DNA of 64,000 bases from Pedobacter sp. HDW13 (GCF_011303555.1 NZ_CP049868.1:4030001-4094000); one strand, 5' to 3'; positions 19,133 through 28,433 are shown, counted from the first letter of the stretch. Program-made: numbers and translations. The notes: generated from the sequence alone by a model not told the origin.

Positions 19133-21123
19133 TATTTTTTACCGTTAAGTATTTTTTGTTCCTCTACTAATTTTACGGACTGCAGTTTTTTAGAGCCTGC
19201 TGCTTTTATTTTCAAGCTATCTTTAGTTCTTTTTATCGAATCCAGTTTTTTGATGCTTAAGCTATCGGCTTTAATTAGGTTTGCCTTTTTAGTTTTATTA
19301 TCAACCAAAGGAGGTAAAAGATTTTGGTTTTTCATCCATTCCACTTGCGCTGCCCTAGCACCAGAAACATTGCCTTTAATATATTTTTCTACCATATAAC
19401 TGGCAATTGGCGCGGCATAGGTACTTCCGTAGCCGGCATTTTCGACAATTACAGCAATGGCAATCTTTGGATTGTCTCGTGGGGCAAAACCAATGAATAC
19501 AGAGTGGTTTTTGCCATGTGGATTTTGTACTGTCCCTGTTTTACCGCACATTAAAATGTCAGGAATCCGCGAAAGCGTTGCTGTTCCCCAACTACTGTTT
19601 ACACAATCCTGCATCCCGTCAATTACGGGTTCGAAATATTTGTTGTCAACCCCGACATAATTTTTATTGACGTATTCCTTTTTAATTTTATCGCCTATGG
19701 TGCGAATAATATGCGGTTTAATGTAATAACCCCGGTTAGCAATAATGGCCATTGCATTGGCAATTTGTAGGGGTGTTGCAGTTATCTCTCCCTGTCCGAT
19801 GGCTTGGGAGATAACAGTGGTGTAACCCCAGCGTTTGCCATAAATTTTATCGTAATGATCGGCATTATAGAAATAGCCTTGCTTTTCGAAAGGTAAATCA
19901 ATATCCAGTGTCTGACCAAAACCAAATTTGGCAATCTTATCGCGCCATTCTTGATAAGTCTGGCGCTGATTTTTCATACCGTTTTTAGTAATCAGCTTTT
20001 GAAATACATGGCAAAAGTAAGTATTGCAGGAACGGGCGATACCACGTCGCATGCTAATATTCCCATCTACATGTTCGCATTTTACCTTATGGTTTCCGGC
20101 CATGTAATAGCCCGGACAGTTAAACGTTGTGTTTTCGTCTATGACCCCCTCCTGTAGACCCAGCAGCGCGTCGATAGGTTTAAACGAAGAACCTGGAGGA
20201 TATTTACCCTGTATAGGACGCACAATTGACGGTTTATAAGGATTACCGATAATACTCATGTAGTTATTTCCCTGACTCCGGCCAACTAACAAATTGGGAT
20301 CATAACCCGGGCTACTCACAAAAGCAAGTACTTCGCCTGTTGAGGGTTCAATAGCCACGATGGCACCAACTTTATTGGTCATCAGTTGCTCACCCAGTTT
20401 CTGTACAGTGATATCGATACCCGAAATTAAACGTTCGCCAGAAACGGCGTTAATGTCATATTTGCCATCGGCATAACTGCCTTGGGGTGTATTATGCACG
20501 TCGTAAATGGTATTTACAACTCCTTTTTCTCCCCTTAAAACTTCTTCATAAGATCTTTCCAAACCGCTTTTCCCTTTGTAATCGCTAGGCTTATAAAAAC
20601 CTTCGGATTTTGCAATGTCGGCACTATCTACCTCTTTTACATAACCAAAAAGTTGTCCGGCGATGCTATCGGGGTAATGTCTGATGGTTCTGTCCTGGGT
20701 TGAAAAACCGGGGAAGCGATACATAATTTCCTGTAAGCGGGCATAACTCTGGACCGAAATCTGTTTAACAAAAGGTGTGGCCTGATAGTTGGATTTAGCC
20801 TTCGCCTTACGCATAAATTTGCGCGCGTCTGCTACCGAAATTTCGAGTGCAGCAGCTAAGGTAACTGTATCAAATTCCTTTACTTCATTAGGGATAACCA
20901 TTAAATCGTAAACAGGTTCGTTTTGTACAATAACCTTCATGTTACGGTCGAGAATAGCACCACGTGCAGGGAACTTGAATTTCTTTTTTAATACATTACT
21001 CTCGGCAGAAATAAAGGCTTTGTCGCTAATAATCTGGATATAGAAAAGTTTGCCCAGTAAAATGAGCGCAATAACAATAAATAATCCCTGAATGATGTAT
21101 TTTCGGTTAAATAATTGATCCAT
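19132..21123 (-). CDS. mrdA: penicillin-binding protein 2
   Basis: A 663-residue class B penicillin-binding protein, the transpeptidase of the elongasome. It has one N-terminal membrane anchor (IIQGLFIVIALILLGKLFYI), a dimerisation/pedestal domain (about 40-230) and a C-terminal transpeptidase domain. Active-site motifs: SxxK with S312 and K315 (PPGSSFKP), SxN at S365-N367 (ARSCNTYF) and KTG at 528-530. A lysine-rich tail of about 70 residues follows the catalytic domain. Its start overlaps the mreD stop by one base and its stop overlaps the rodA start. It forms a complex with RodA at the inner membrane and acts in the periplasm. Confidence 0.96.
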   Translation of the reverse strand: MDQLFNRKYIIQGLFIVIALILLGKLFYIQIISDKAFISAESNVLKKKFKFPARGAILDRNMKVIVQNEPVYDLMVIPNEVKEFDTVTLAAALEISVADARKFMRKAKAKSNYQATPFVKQISVQSYARLQEIMYRFPGFSTQDRTIRHYPDSIAGQLFGYVKEVDSADIAKSEGFYKPSDYKGKSGLERSYEEVLRGEKGVVNTIYDVHNTPQGSYADGKYDINAVSGERLISGIDITVQKLGEQLMTNKVGAIVAIEPSTGEVLAFVSSPGYDPNLLVGRSQGNNYMSIIGNPYKPSIVRPIQGKYPPGSSFKPIDALLGLQEGVIDENTTFNCPGYYMAGNHKVKCEHVDGNISMRRGIARSCNTYFCHVFQKLITKNGMKNQRQTYQEWRDKIAKFGFGQTLDIDLPFEKQGYFYNADHYDKIYGKRWGYTTVISQAIGQGEITATPLQIANAMAIIANRGYYIKPHIIRTIGDKIKKEYVNKNYVGVDNKYFEPVIDGMQDCVNSSWGTATLSRIPDILMCGKTGTVQNPHGKNHSVFIGFAPRDNPKIAIAVIVENAGYGSTYAAPIASYMVEKYIKGNVSGARAAQVEWMKNQNLLPPLVDNKTKKANLIKADSLSIKKLDSIKRTKDSLKIKAAGSKKLQSVKLVEEQKILNGKK

Positions 21124-21638
21124 TAGCGTGGCGTTCTTCTATAGAATATAAACTCTACCAATAAAATAATAAGCAGTGTAAAGATACAACTTAAGCCGCA
21201 TCTCATTAAGGTATAACCAATTTCGGTTAACCTGAATGTTTCTAATAAGAACAACACCAGATGGTGTGTAATAACGCAGAGAAAAGCATAAAGTGAAAAC
21301 CATTGGAAACCCATGTAACTTAACGATGGTTCGGGGTCATCAATTGCGTCGCGGTTTAAACTTATGGAAATAAAAGAAATCCTAACAAATGCCAACACTA
21401 CGCAAGCTGTTGCATGTACGCCCATGGTATCGTAAAATGCATCGAGTGTTAAACCCGTTGCAAAGGCTAATACGTACAATAAAATGTTAGGGATACCAAA
21501 AGGAAGGAGCAGCAAAAATAACACGTAGATAAAGGGGGTAGACAGATCGTAAAAGCCCATATTCTTGAGCAGAAAGATCTGCACAAAAAGCAGTAAAAAC
21601 CACCTGATCACATTTACAATTATGATTCTACTATTCAT
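21123..21638 (-). CDS. mreD: rod shape-determining protein MreD
   Basis: A 171-residue membrane protein with about five hydrophobic segments and very little charged sequence, as usual for MreD. The FFLLRLPFG-like segment VLFLLLLPFGIPNILLYVLAF and TGLTLDAFYDTMGVHA match the family signature. It links MreC to the rest of the elongasome; its biochemical role is not known. Its ATG lies 8 bases inside the end of mreC and its stop overlaps mrdA, which supports the identification by operon position. Confidence 0.9.
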   Translation of the reverse strand: MNSRIIIVNVIRWFLLLFVQIFLLKNMGFYDLSTPFIYVLFLLLLPFGIPNILLYVLAFATGLTLDAFYDTMGVHATACVVLAFVRISFISISLNRDAIDDPEPSLSYMGFQWFSLYAFLCVITHHLVLFLLETFRLTEIGYTLMRCGLSCIFTLLIILLVEFIFYRRTPR

Positions 21639-22470
21639 TGGGCTTAACTAGGCTTTCTAAAGCTTTTTGCTCTTCAGCAAGTTTATCTTTAATCACATAT
21701 ACATATTGCAATGTGCTAAAATCTGTAAATAAATTCAATTCTCCCGATAAGAAATTATCGTTTGTGGCTACATTAGGTTTGCTAATACGTCCAACTAAAA
21801 TCCCTGCCGGGAATGAGCCGTAACCTGAAGTTACAACCGTATCGCCCACATACATTTTAATGTGGTTGGGTACTTCTTTTACAAATGCTTTTCTGATATC
21901 GAAATTTCCATCGCCCCAAACCAAAGATCCCAGTGCATGATTCTTTTTCAAGGTAACGCTAATTCTGGTGTCTTTATGCAATAGCGATTGTATGGTAGCC
22001 AGGTGTGCCGAAACATCGCGAATAAAACCAACAACACCTCTTTGTGGCGCAATTACAGCCATTCCACTTTTAATTCCGTCAACTGTACCTTTATTAATGG
22101 TCATTACGTTATTACGAAGCGTGATAGAATTTTTCACCACTTTAGCCGCCAGGTAAGTGTATTGCTGATTGGTAACGGTATCGATAACCTTAACATCTTT
22201 AGCGCTATCAACTGTCGTTAAAGCTAACAATCGGGTTTTAAGTTTGGCATTTTCGGCCGCAAGGCTGTCGTTTACCATTCCGAGGTTTAAATACCTTTTA
22301 AAAACATTCAGCCTTTCGTATGCAGTACCCACTACTTCGTTTGATGAGTTTAGGGTAACACTACGTTGATAAGCATTATTTTTCACCGTTAGGTAAATGC
22401 CTATCGTAAAAAAGATAATAAACAGGAAAAATGCGTTGTATCTGCTGATGAAAATCCAAAGGTTACGCAT
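21631..22470 (-). CDS. mreC: rod shape-determining protein MreC
   Basis: A 279-residue bitopic protein with one N-terminal membrane segment (FFLFIIFFTIGIYLTV), a coiled coil at about 60-85 (NDSLAAENAKLKTRLLAL) and a periplasmic beta-barrel pair including NKGTVDGIKSGMAVIAPQ, GVVGFIRDVSAHLATIQSLLH and the GSFPAGILVGRI region. MreC activates PBP2 and organises the elongasome. It is second in the operon, 86 bases after mreB; that gap holds a long imperfect hairpin. The final residues (EEQKALESLVKPNE) are charged and overlap the start of mreD. Confidence 0.94.
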   Translation of the reverse strand: MRNLWIFISRYNAFFLFIIFFTIGIYLTVKNNAYQRSVTLNSSNEVVGTAYERLNVFKRYLNLGMVNDSLAAENAKLKTRLLALTTVDSAKDVKVIDTVTNQQYTYLAAKVVKNSITLRNNVMTINKGTVDGIKSGMAVIAPQRGVVGFIRDVSAHLATIQSLLHKDTRISVTLKKNHALGSLVWGDGNFDIRKAFVKEVPNHIKMYVGDTVVTSGYGSFPAGILVGRISKPNVATNDNFLSGELNLFTDFSTLQYVYVIKDKLAEEQKALESLVKPNE

Positions 22471-22480
22471 TGCTCATTAG

Positions 22481-22551
22481 GTATGAGATGTAAGATATGA
22501 GATATGAGTTTGGATAATTAGTCTCAAATCTCACGTCTCATATCTCAAATC
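22481..22551. repeat. imperfect hairpin of GAGATAT units between mreB and mreC
   Basis: The arm at 22484-22508 is built of GAGATRT-like repeats and pairs with CTCAAATCTCACGTCTCA and following bases at 22523-22548. About 19 of 24 positions match, with one wobble pair. It lies inside the mre operon, so it could lower expression of downstream genes relative to mreB or stabilise the mreB message. Confidence 0.6.
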
Positions 22552-22555
22552 AAGG

Positions 22556-23578
22556 TTATTGCATTAAGAATTTATATCCGCCAATATTTTTCAAGGCGAT
22601 GCCAGTTCCACGAACTACAGCACGAAGTGGATCTTCAGCCACGTGAACAGGTAATTTCGTTTTAGCTGCCACACGTTTGTCTAATCCTCTTAATAACGCA
22701 CCACCTCCTGTTAAATAAATACCGGTTTGGTAAATATCTGCTGAAAGTTCTGGTGGGGTAATCTCTAATGCTTTTAAAATCGCTTCTTCAATTTTAGAGA
22801 TTGATTTATCCAGACAGTGTGCAATTTCGGTGTAAGAAACCGTAATTTGTTTAGGTACACCTGTCATTAAATCACGGCCTTGAACAGCAAAATCAGCAGG
22901 GGCATCCTGTAGCTCAGGTAAAGCAGCCCCTACTTCAATTTTAATCTTTTCAGCAGTACGGTCACCAATCATAATGTTGTGCTGGCGACGGATGTAATTT
23001 ACAATGTCAGAGTCGAAGTTATCTCCCGCAACGCGGATAGACTGATCGCAAACGATACCAGATAAAGCAATTACCGCAATTTCGGTAGTACCACCACCGA
23101 TATCGATAATCATATTACCCATTGGTTCTTCCACATCAATACCAATACCTACTGCAGCAGCCATCGGCTCGTGTATTAAATAAACTTCTTTAGCACCTGC
23201 AATTTCGGCCGAGTCGCGTACCGCACGTTTTTCTACCTCTGTAATACCCGATGGGATACAGATTACCATACGTAACGATGGGAACATCCAGCCTTTACCG
23301 CCGTTAAGCATGCGGATCATGCCTTTAATCATAGCTTCAGCAGCGTTGAAATCGGCAATTACACCATCTTTTAGCGGGCGAACGGTTTTAATATTATCGT
23401 GGGTTTTACCCTCCATTTGCATGGCCTGGCGACCAATAGCAATAACTTTGTTTGTAGTGCGGTCAAAAGCAACAATTGATGGTTCATCCACCACCACTTT
23501 GTCGTTATGTATAATTAGGGTATTCGCAGTGCCCAAATCAATGGCAACTTCTTGCGTAAACCAGTTAAATAATCCCAT
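22556..23578 (-). CDS. mreB: rod shape-determining protein MreB
   Basis: A 340-residue bacterial actin. Phosphate-1 motif IDLGTANTLI (about residue 14), connect-1 region, phosphate-2 motif IDIGGGTTEIAVI (about 160) and the adenosine motif LTGGGALLRGLD (about 288) are all visible. It forms membrane-bound filaments that orient the elongation machinery. The segment FNWFTQEVAIDLG at the N-terminus shows the short membrane-binding helix. It is the first gene of the operon; mreC follows. The predicted upstream region reads TATTTTTA on the minus strand as a possible -7 box near 23628. Confidence 0.97.
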   Translation of the reverse strand: MGLFNWFTQEVAIDLGTANTLIIHNDKVVVDEPSIVAFDRTTNKVIAIGRQAMQMEGKTHDNIKTVRPLKDGVIADFNAAEAMIKGMIRMLNGGKGWMFPSLRMVICIPSGITEVEKRAVRDSAEIAGAKEVYLIHEPMAAAVGIGIDVEEPMGNMIIDIGGGTTEIAVIALSGIVCDQSIRVAGDNFDSDIVNYIRRQHNIMIGDRTAEKIKIEVGAALPELQDAPADFAVQGRDLMTGVPKQITVSYTEIAHCLDKSISKIEEAILKALEITPPELSADIYQTGIYLTGGGALLRGLDKRVAAKTKLPVHVAEDPLRAVVRGTGIALKNIGGYKFLMQ

Positions 23579-23715
23579 GTATGAGGTATGTTTCTTTAAT
23601 TTTAATAAATGTATACTATTCCTAATGTAAAAATAGCTTTTTTATTGTTTTAACTTCTATTTTCTTTAACCATTAAATTGTTTTTTAGGCAATTAAAATT
23701 TAAAGATAAATTCAA

Positions 23716-23757
23716 AAAGACTAAAGCTTATGCTGGGTGCTTTAAGCTTTGGTCTTT
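23716..23757 (-). terminator. hairpin downstream of purH (AAAGACTAAAGCT type)
   Basis: AAAGACTAAAGCTTA (23716-23730) pairs with TAAGCTTTGGTCTTT (23743-23757) with one wobble pair. Read on the minus strand it follows the purH stop by about 15 bases and ends in a short T run, so it can terminate purH transcription before mreB. Nearly the same stem occurs between rpoB and rpoC at 63768-63828. Confidence 0.6.
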
Positions 23758-23772
23758 GAGCTTTAATCTTAA

Positions 23773-25299
23773 TTAGTGTTTAAAGTGTCTTACGCCAGTG
23801 GTAACCATGGCAATGCCTTTTTCGTTAGCTTTTGCAACAGAATCAGCATCTTTAATAGAACCACCTGGTTGTAAAACAGCAGTAATTCCGGCATCAGCAG
23901 CAATTTCAACACAGTCAGGGAAAGGGAAGAAGGCATCAGAAGCCATTGCAGCACCTTTAACGCTGAAACCAAATGAAGCAGCTTTTTCGATAGCCTGTCT
24001 TAATGCATCCACGCGTGAAGTCTGGCCAACACCGCTTGCAATTAGCACATCATCTTTAACCAAAACAATGGTATTCGATTTAGTGTGCTTTACAATTTTA
24101 TTGGCGAAAAATAAATCTTTTAATTCCTGCGCAGTTGGTGCTTTATCGGTAACGGTTGTCATTTGCTCAGGACCCTCGATAATTAAATCTTTATCCTGCT
24201 CAATTACACCGTTTAATAAGGTTTTAAATTGTTTTTTGCTCAACTCAACTTCGTTGCGCTGTAAAATTACACGGTTTTTCTTTTTGCTGAACAACTCAAC
24301 GGCCTCAGGCTGGTAAGCAGGTGCAATTAGTACCTCAAAAAATAGGTTGTTAATTTCTTCAGCTGTAGCTAGATCAACTTCTACATTGGTAATTAAAACA
24401 CCACCGAAAGCAGAAACAGGATCGCAAGCCAATGCGTCAATCCATGCTTGTTTTACAGTTGGACGTGAAGCAATGCCGCAAGCGTTGGTATGTTTTAAGA
24501 TCGCAAAAGTAGGATCTTCGAATTCATCAATTAAGGCAACAGCAGCATCCACATCAACCAAATTGTTGTAAGAAAGTTCTTTACCGTTTAGTTTGGTAAA
24601 CATAGCATCTAAATTGCCATAAAATACAGCACCCTGATGAGGGTTTTCGCCATAACGCAGAGTTTTAGCTTCAGTAACGCTTTGTTTAAAAACGTCAAGC
24701 GGCTCTTCCTGGTTAAAGTAATTAAAAATAGCAGTATCGTAGTGAGAAGAAGTATGGAAGGCAGTTTTAGCAAACGATTTACGTTGTGCTAAAGTAGTTT
24801 CTCCATTTTGTGCTTCTAATTGTGCCTGTAAAGTAGGGTAGTCATTTTTCGATGCAATGATTACAACATCGTTGAAGTTTTTAGCCGCTGCACGGATTAA
24901 AGAAATACCACCGATATCGATTTTCTCGATAATCTCTTCCGGTGTTCCACCTGCTTTTACGGTTTCTTCGAATGGGTATAAATCAACAATTACCAGATCA
25001 ATTTCCGGGATCTCATATTCAGCAATTTGCTCCTGGTCGCCAGTTAAAGCCCTGCGGTTTAAAATACCGCCGAATACTTTTGGGTGCAAAGTTTTAACAC
25101 GTCCGCCTAAAATAGAAGGATAACCTGTTAAATCCTCAACCGCCGTAACCGGAAGGTTCAGATCTTTGATAAATTGTTCTGTACCGCCGGTAGAAAATAA
25201 CTGTACTCCCTGTGCGGCTAACAATTTTACCAATGGTTCTAAACCATCTTTATAATATACTGAAATTAAAGCGTTTTTAATCTTAATTGGCTGACTCAT
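23773..25299 (-). CDS. purH: bifunctional AICAR transformylase/IMP cyclohydrolase
   Basis: A 508-residue enzyme for the last two steps of purine synthesis: formylation of AICAR with 10-formyl-tetrahydrofolate and ring closure to IMP. The N-terminal MGS-like cyclohydrolase domain shows NALISVYYKDGLEPLVK, FSTGGTEQFI and GRVKTLHPKVFGGIL. The C-terminal transformylase shows KTLRYGENPHQGAVFY, KHTNACGIA (catalytic Lys-His) and the final GGSIKDADSVAKANEKGIA region. The ATG at 25299 (MSQPIKIK) is chosen over a TTG 24 bases further upstream. On the minus strand TACCTTTG (revcomp of 25321-25328) is a good -7 box, placing the transcription start close to the ATG. Confidence 0.97.
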   Translation of the reverse strand: MSQPIKIKNALISVYYKDGLEPLVKLLAAQGVQLFSTGGTEQFIKDLNLPVTAVEDLTGYPSILGGRVKTLHPKVFGGILNRRALTGDQEQIAEYEIPEIDLVIVDLYPFEETVKAGGTPEEIIEKIDIGGISLIRAAAKNFNDVVIIASKNDYPTLQAQLEAQNGETTLAQRKSFAKTAFHTSSHYDTAIFNYFNQEEPLDVFKQSVTEAKTLRYGENPHQGAVFYGNLDAMFTKLNGKELSYNNLVDVDAAVALIDEFEDPTFAILKHTNACGIASRPTVKQAWIDALACDPVSAFGGVLITNVEVDLATAEEINNLFFEVLIAPAYQPEAVELFSKKKNRVILQRNEVELSKKQFKTLLNGVIEQDKDLIIEGPEQMTTVTDKAPTAQELKDLFFANKIVKHTKSNTIVLVKDDVLIASGVGQTSRVDALRQAIEKAASFGFSVKGAAMASDAFFPFPDCVEIAADAGITAVLQPGGSIKDADSVAKANEKGIAMVTTGVRHFKH

Positions 25300-25637
25300 T
25301 TTACTGTAAATTTTGAGCCGCAAAGGTAGTAAAACAGGATTGTTTTTTTATTATGTTTTATTGGTAAAAAATCATCCTGTTAATTAAAAAAATAAAAAGA
25401 ATATTTTGACCTGTGAAACGATGCTAATTAACTAGTTATAAATGGTTAAACTACCTAATGTTTCGGAGATTGATCAAGCCTGTTTTAACGTTTGGATTGA
25501 AACTGGTAGATACACGATTGCGATTCTCTTTATACGTTATATGCCTTAATAAGCGATATGCTATATATAAGGCATAACTACAATTAGCCCGGTTATAGTC
25601 GGGCTAATTGTAAAATATAACTTGTACTGCTTAATTG
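25300..25637. other. purN-purH intergenic region with nested palindromes
   Basis: No gene is seen in 338 bases. ACAATTAGCCCG (from about 25581) pairs perfectly with CGGGCTAATTGT (ending about 25612) around an 8-base loop. Just before it, TATGCCTTA and TAAGGCATA form a 9-bp inverted repeat with a loop of about 20 bases (about 25539-25576). Neither hairpin has a T run on either strand. They may be termination or mRNA-end structures for purN, or small repeat elements. Confidence 0.5.
25321..25328 (-). promoter_or_regulatory. -7 box of purH
   Basis: On the minus strand these bases read TACCTTTG, an exact match to TAnnTTTG, about 22 bases before the purH ATG. A -33 element is not clear. The leader would be very short. 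Confidence 0.55.
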
Positions 25638-26216
25638 TTATTTGCTAATTTTCTTTACAATGCTTTCAACTATGCGCGGATAGTGCTGGTGCTCCAATTG
25701 CTGGCCTTTAAATTTAACCATTTCAAGACTATCGTTTTTATCAATTTTGTATCGTGCCTGGTAAATGTATTCACCTTCATCGTAATTTTCGTTAACGTAA
25801 TGAATGGTAATACCGCCTTCGGGTTCGCCTGCAGCAATTACCGCATTGTGTACATGATCGCCATACATGCCTTTTCCACCAAATTTTGGTAAAATAGCAG
25901 GGTGTATGTTAACAATGCGGCCGGGGTAGGCATGGATTAAGCTTTTAGGGATTAGCCAAAGGAAACCTGCCAGAACAATGAAGTCGATTTCCAGATTCTT
26001 TAGCAGTTCTATTACCTCGTCGGTTTTATAAAACTCATTTTTGTCAAAAATGTGGGTAGGGATTTCAAAATTATCTGCTCTTTGTAATACGTAGGCTTCG
26101 GCATTATTGGTTAGCACCAAAGAAATTTCTATCTCATTACTCCGCTTGAAATGCTCCATCAGTTTTTGGGCATTAGAGCCAGAACCTGATGCAAAGATGG
26201 CTATTCGTTTTTTCAC
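25638..26216 (-). CDS. purN: phosphoribosylglycinamide formyltransferase
   Basis: A 192-residue GAR transformylase that uses 10-formyl-tetrahydrofolate in the third step of purine synthesis. The GSGSNAQ loop (11-17) binds the phosphate of GAR. Catalytic residues N103 and H105 (VNIHPAILP) and D136 (NENYDEGEY) are present, as is the GxxMYGxxVH stretch (GMYGDHVHNAV). The length is normal. It precedes purH on the same strand, but the 338-base gap with hairpins suggests separate transcripts. Cytoplasmic. Confidence 0.95.
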   Translation of the reverse strand: MKKRIAIFASGSGSNAQKLMEHFKRSNEIEISLVLTNNAEAYVLQRADNFEIPTHIFDKNEFYKTDEVIELLKNLEIDFIVLAGFLWLIPKSLIHAYPGRIVNIHPAILPKFGGKGMYGDHVHNAVIAAGEPEGGITIHYVNENYDEGEYIYQARYKIDKNDSLEMVKFKGQQLEHQHYPRIVESIVKKISK

Positions 26217-26378
26217 TCAAAAAGGGTTTTGCCCAAAAATAGTATTTTTAAGGCTGTTTTCTTAATTCAAATTAATTTTTATTGTTACCAGTTAAAGTAT
26301 TATTAATGAATAAATTTAGTGTATTTTTGCACTTCGACAAGGGACGTGAATTTTAGTGAATAAAAAAGTTAAAAGTGT

Positions 26379-26410
26379 TTTGTATTTTTAAAACATTAAT
26401 TCTATATTTG
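26379..26410 (+). promoter_or_regulatory. promoter of rpsT
   Basis: TTTG at 26379-26382 and TATATTTG at 26403-26410 match the Bacteroidota -33 and -7 elements with a 20-base spacer. A second possible box, TATTTTTG at 26322-26329, lies further upstream. The ATG is about 43 bases from the predicted start of the closer promoter. Confidence 0.65.
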
Positions 26411-26459
26411 CAACCCGAATTATAGGAAACGATTAAGAAAAATAAAAGGCTAAATAGAA

Positions 26460-26714
26460 ATGGCAAATCATAAATCTTCATTAAAAAGAATTAGAGCAAA
26501 CGCAACAAAACGTTTACGTAACAGATATCAGGCAAAAACTACACGTACTTTCATTAAAAGACTACGTGCTGCAGAAGACAAAAAATCTGCATCTGATTTA
26601 TTGCCTAAAGTAATCTCTATGTTAGATCGTTTAGCTAAAAAGAACATCATCCACAAAAACAAAGCGGCTAATAACAAATCAAAATTAACGAAATTCGTTA
26701 ACGGTTTAAAATAA
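26460..26714 (+). CDS. rpsT: 30S ribosomal protein bS20
   Basis: An 84-residue, very basic helical protein. MANHKSSLKRIRANATKRLRN is the usual N-terminus, and the lysine-rich C-terminal helix with IIHKNKAANNKSKLTKFVN is typical. It binds 16S rRNA early in 30S assembly. It stands as a single-gene unit with a strong promoter upstream and a strong hairpin terminator 26 bases after the stop. No Shine-Dalgarno sequence precedes the ATG. Confidence 0.97.
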   Translation: MANHKSSLKRIRANATKRLRNRYQAKTTRTFIKRLRAAEDKKSASDLLPKVISMLDRLAKKNIIHKNKAANNKSKLTKFVNGLK

Positions 26715-26740
26715 GCCAATTTTTTTACGATATTAGTGAA

Positions 26741-26775
26741 AGGCATCCCAACCAAAAGTTGGGATGCCTTTTTTT
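26741..26775 (+). terminator. rho-independent terminator of rpsT
   Basis: AGGCATCCCAAC (26741-26752) pairs perfectly with GTTGGGATGCCT (26758-26769), followed by seven T. The radC remnant begins 11 bases later. Confidence 0.9.
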
Positions 26776-26785
26776 GTCGGAAAAA

Positions 26786-27485
26786 ATGGAAAACAACAAA
26801 CAAAAATTAGGTATAAAATTATGGGCTGAGGCCGACAGGCCACGCAAAAGGCTTTTACAACATGGCAGGCGATATTTAACAGACGCTAAATTAATTGCCA
26901 TTTTAATCGGCTCTGGTAATAGAAAACGAAACAGCTGTTGATTTGAGCAAACGAATACTGTCTTTTTACGATAACAGTTTAGTTCGGCTAGGTAAGGCAT
27001 CTATTCAGGAACTTTCGTGATTTAGCGGAATTGGCGAAGCAAAGGCGCTCTCCATTATTGCTGCACTGGAGCTGGGGCTGCGAAGAAAGGAAACCGACGA
27101 CGAGCAGAGTGTTCAGATCACTACTTCTAATCAGGCTTATAATTATTTGCATCAAACTTTTGCAGGCCTTCACTACGAAGAATTCTGGATTTTGCTGTTA
27201 AACAGATCAAATCACATCATTGGTAAGTTTCAAATTAGCAAAGGCGGCCAGGCCGGAACAGTAGCCGATCCGAAAATCATCTTTAAAATTGCGTTGGAAA
27301 ACAATGCCGCGAATATTGTACTCGGTCATAATCACCCTTGGGGTAATTTAAAACCTAGTGATAGCGACAATAAACTTACCCGCGATTTAGTCGCATCGGG
27401 CAATTTGCTAGGCCTTTTTGTGGTCGATCATATCATCTTTGCCCGTAACAAATACTATAGTTATAAGGATGAAGATTTAATTTAA
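26786..27485 (+). pseudogene. radC: RadC-like (JAB domain) protein, frameshift and stop
   Basis: UPF0758/RadC-like gene. The N-terminal helix-hairpin-helix part (RPRKRLLQHGRRYLTDAKLIAILIGSGNR) and the C-terminal JAB/MPN metalloprotease-like part with the metal site ENNAANIVLGHNHPWGN and PSDSDNKLT are both clear. Two lesions lie between them. One extra A in AAAA at 26923-26926 shifts the frame after SGNR; the following sequence NETAVDLSKRILSFYDNSL is in another frame. Then an in-frame TGA at 27018-27020 interrupts ASIQELS-FSGIGEAKALS, where relatives usually have a basic residue. A downstream start at 27147 could still give the JAB domain alone. Two independent lesions suggest real decay. Confidence 0.82.
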
Positions 27486-27596
27486 AAATATATTAAACGG
27501 TTAAAGTAGAATTAATGTTAAATTGTTATCATCGCAGCTTATTAAATTTATGCGACACCAATTGTGGTGGAACTGATTAAAAACAATCATACACAA

Positions 27597-28433
27597 ATGA
27601 GAAAATTATTAATTCTTTCTGTTGCCATGCTTTTAGCTGTGACGGCATTTGCCCAGAAAAAAGGCATACCTATTAACATTATAACCTATAATATTCGTTT
27701 AAATGTAGCGTCTGATGGCGTAAATGCCTGGCCTAACCGGAAAGAAAATGTTAAAGCGCTGGTAAAATTTCATGATGCAGATATTCTTTGCGTTCAGGAA
27801 GCCTTGCCCGAGCAGTTTGATGCTTTACTAGAAGATTCGAATTTTGATGTTGTTGGGGTTGGTCGCGATGACGGTAAAAGAAAAGGTGAGTTTTCAGCAG
27901 TTTATTACGATAAAGACCGCTTTACAAAGAAAGATGGCGGAACTTTCTGGTTGTCTGAAACACCCGATGTACCATCGAAAGGTTGGGATGCTGCGCTTAA
28001 CCGCGTGTGCAGCTGGGTGAGACTGTACGATAAGCAGAATAAAAAGGAATTTCTGGTTTTTAATACCCACTACGATCACATTGGTGTTCAGGCCAGAATT
28101 GAATCGGCTAAATTGCTAAAACAAAAAATACAACAAATTGCCCCAACTTTACCTGTTGTTTTTACCGGCGATTTAAACGTAACACCTGAAACCGAAGCCA
28201 TTGCCACTATTAAGTCTTTCCTCATTGATGCAAAAGAAGTTTCTGCCGAAAAACCTTATGGGCCATCAGGCACCTTTAATGCCTTTCACTTTGATAGTGA
28301 ATTAAAAGATCGTATCGATTATATTTTTGTAAACAAGGGATTTAAAGTGCAGAAATTTGCTGTACTATCGGATAGTAAAGATAAAAGGTATTATTCTGAT
28401 CACTTGCCTGTTTTTGCCAGACTTTGGTTTTAA
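27597..28433 (+). CDS. secreted endonuclease/exonuclease/phosphatase-family protein
   Basis: A 278-residue protein of the EEP (DNase I-like) superfamily. The signal peptide LLILSVAMLLAVTAFAQ ends at an AFA-Q site, so export is expected. Metal and catalytic motifs are NIITYNIRLN, LCVQEAL (glutamate), WVRLYD, FNTHYDHIG, FTGDLNVTPE, DRIDYIFVN and SDHLPVFA (final Asp-His). Substrates of such exported proteins range from nucleic acids to phosphodiesters and sphingomyelin; no choice can be made here. The ATG at 27597 was preferred over an upstream GTG at 27564 because it begins the signal peptide. Confidence 0.87.
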   Translation: MRKLLILSVAMLLAVTAFAQKKGIPINIITYNIRLNVASDGVNAWPNRKENVKALVKFHDADILCVQEALPEQFDALLEDSNFDVVGVGRDDGKRKGEFSAVYYDKDRFTKKDGGTFWLSETPDVPSKGWDAALNRVCSWVRLYDKQNKKEFLVFNTHYDHIGVQARIESAKLLKQKIQQIAPTLPVVFTGDLNVTPETEAIATIKSFLIDAKEVSAEKPYGPSGTFNAFHFDSELKDRIDYIFVNKGFKVQKFAVLSDSKDKRYYSDHLPVFARLWF

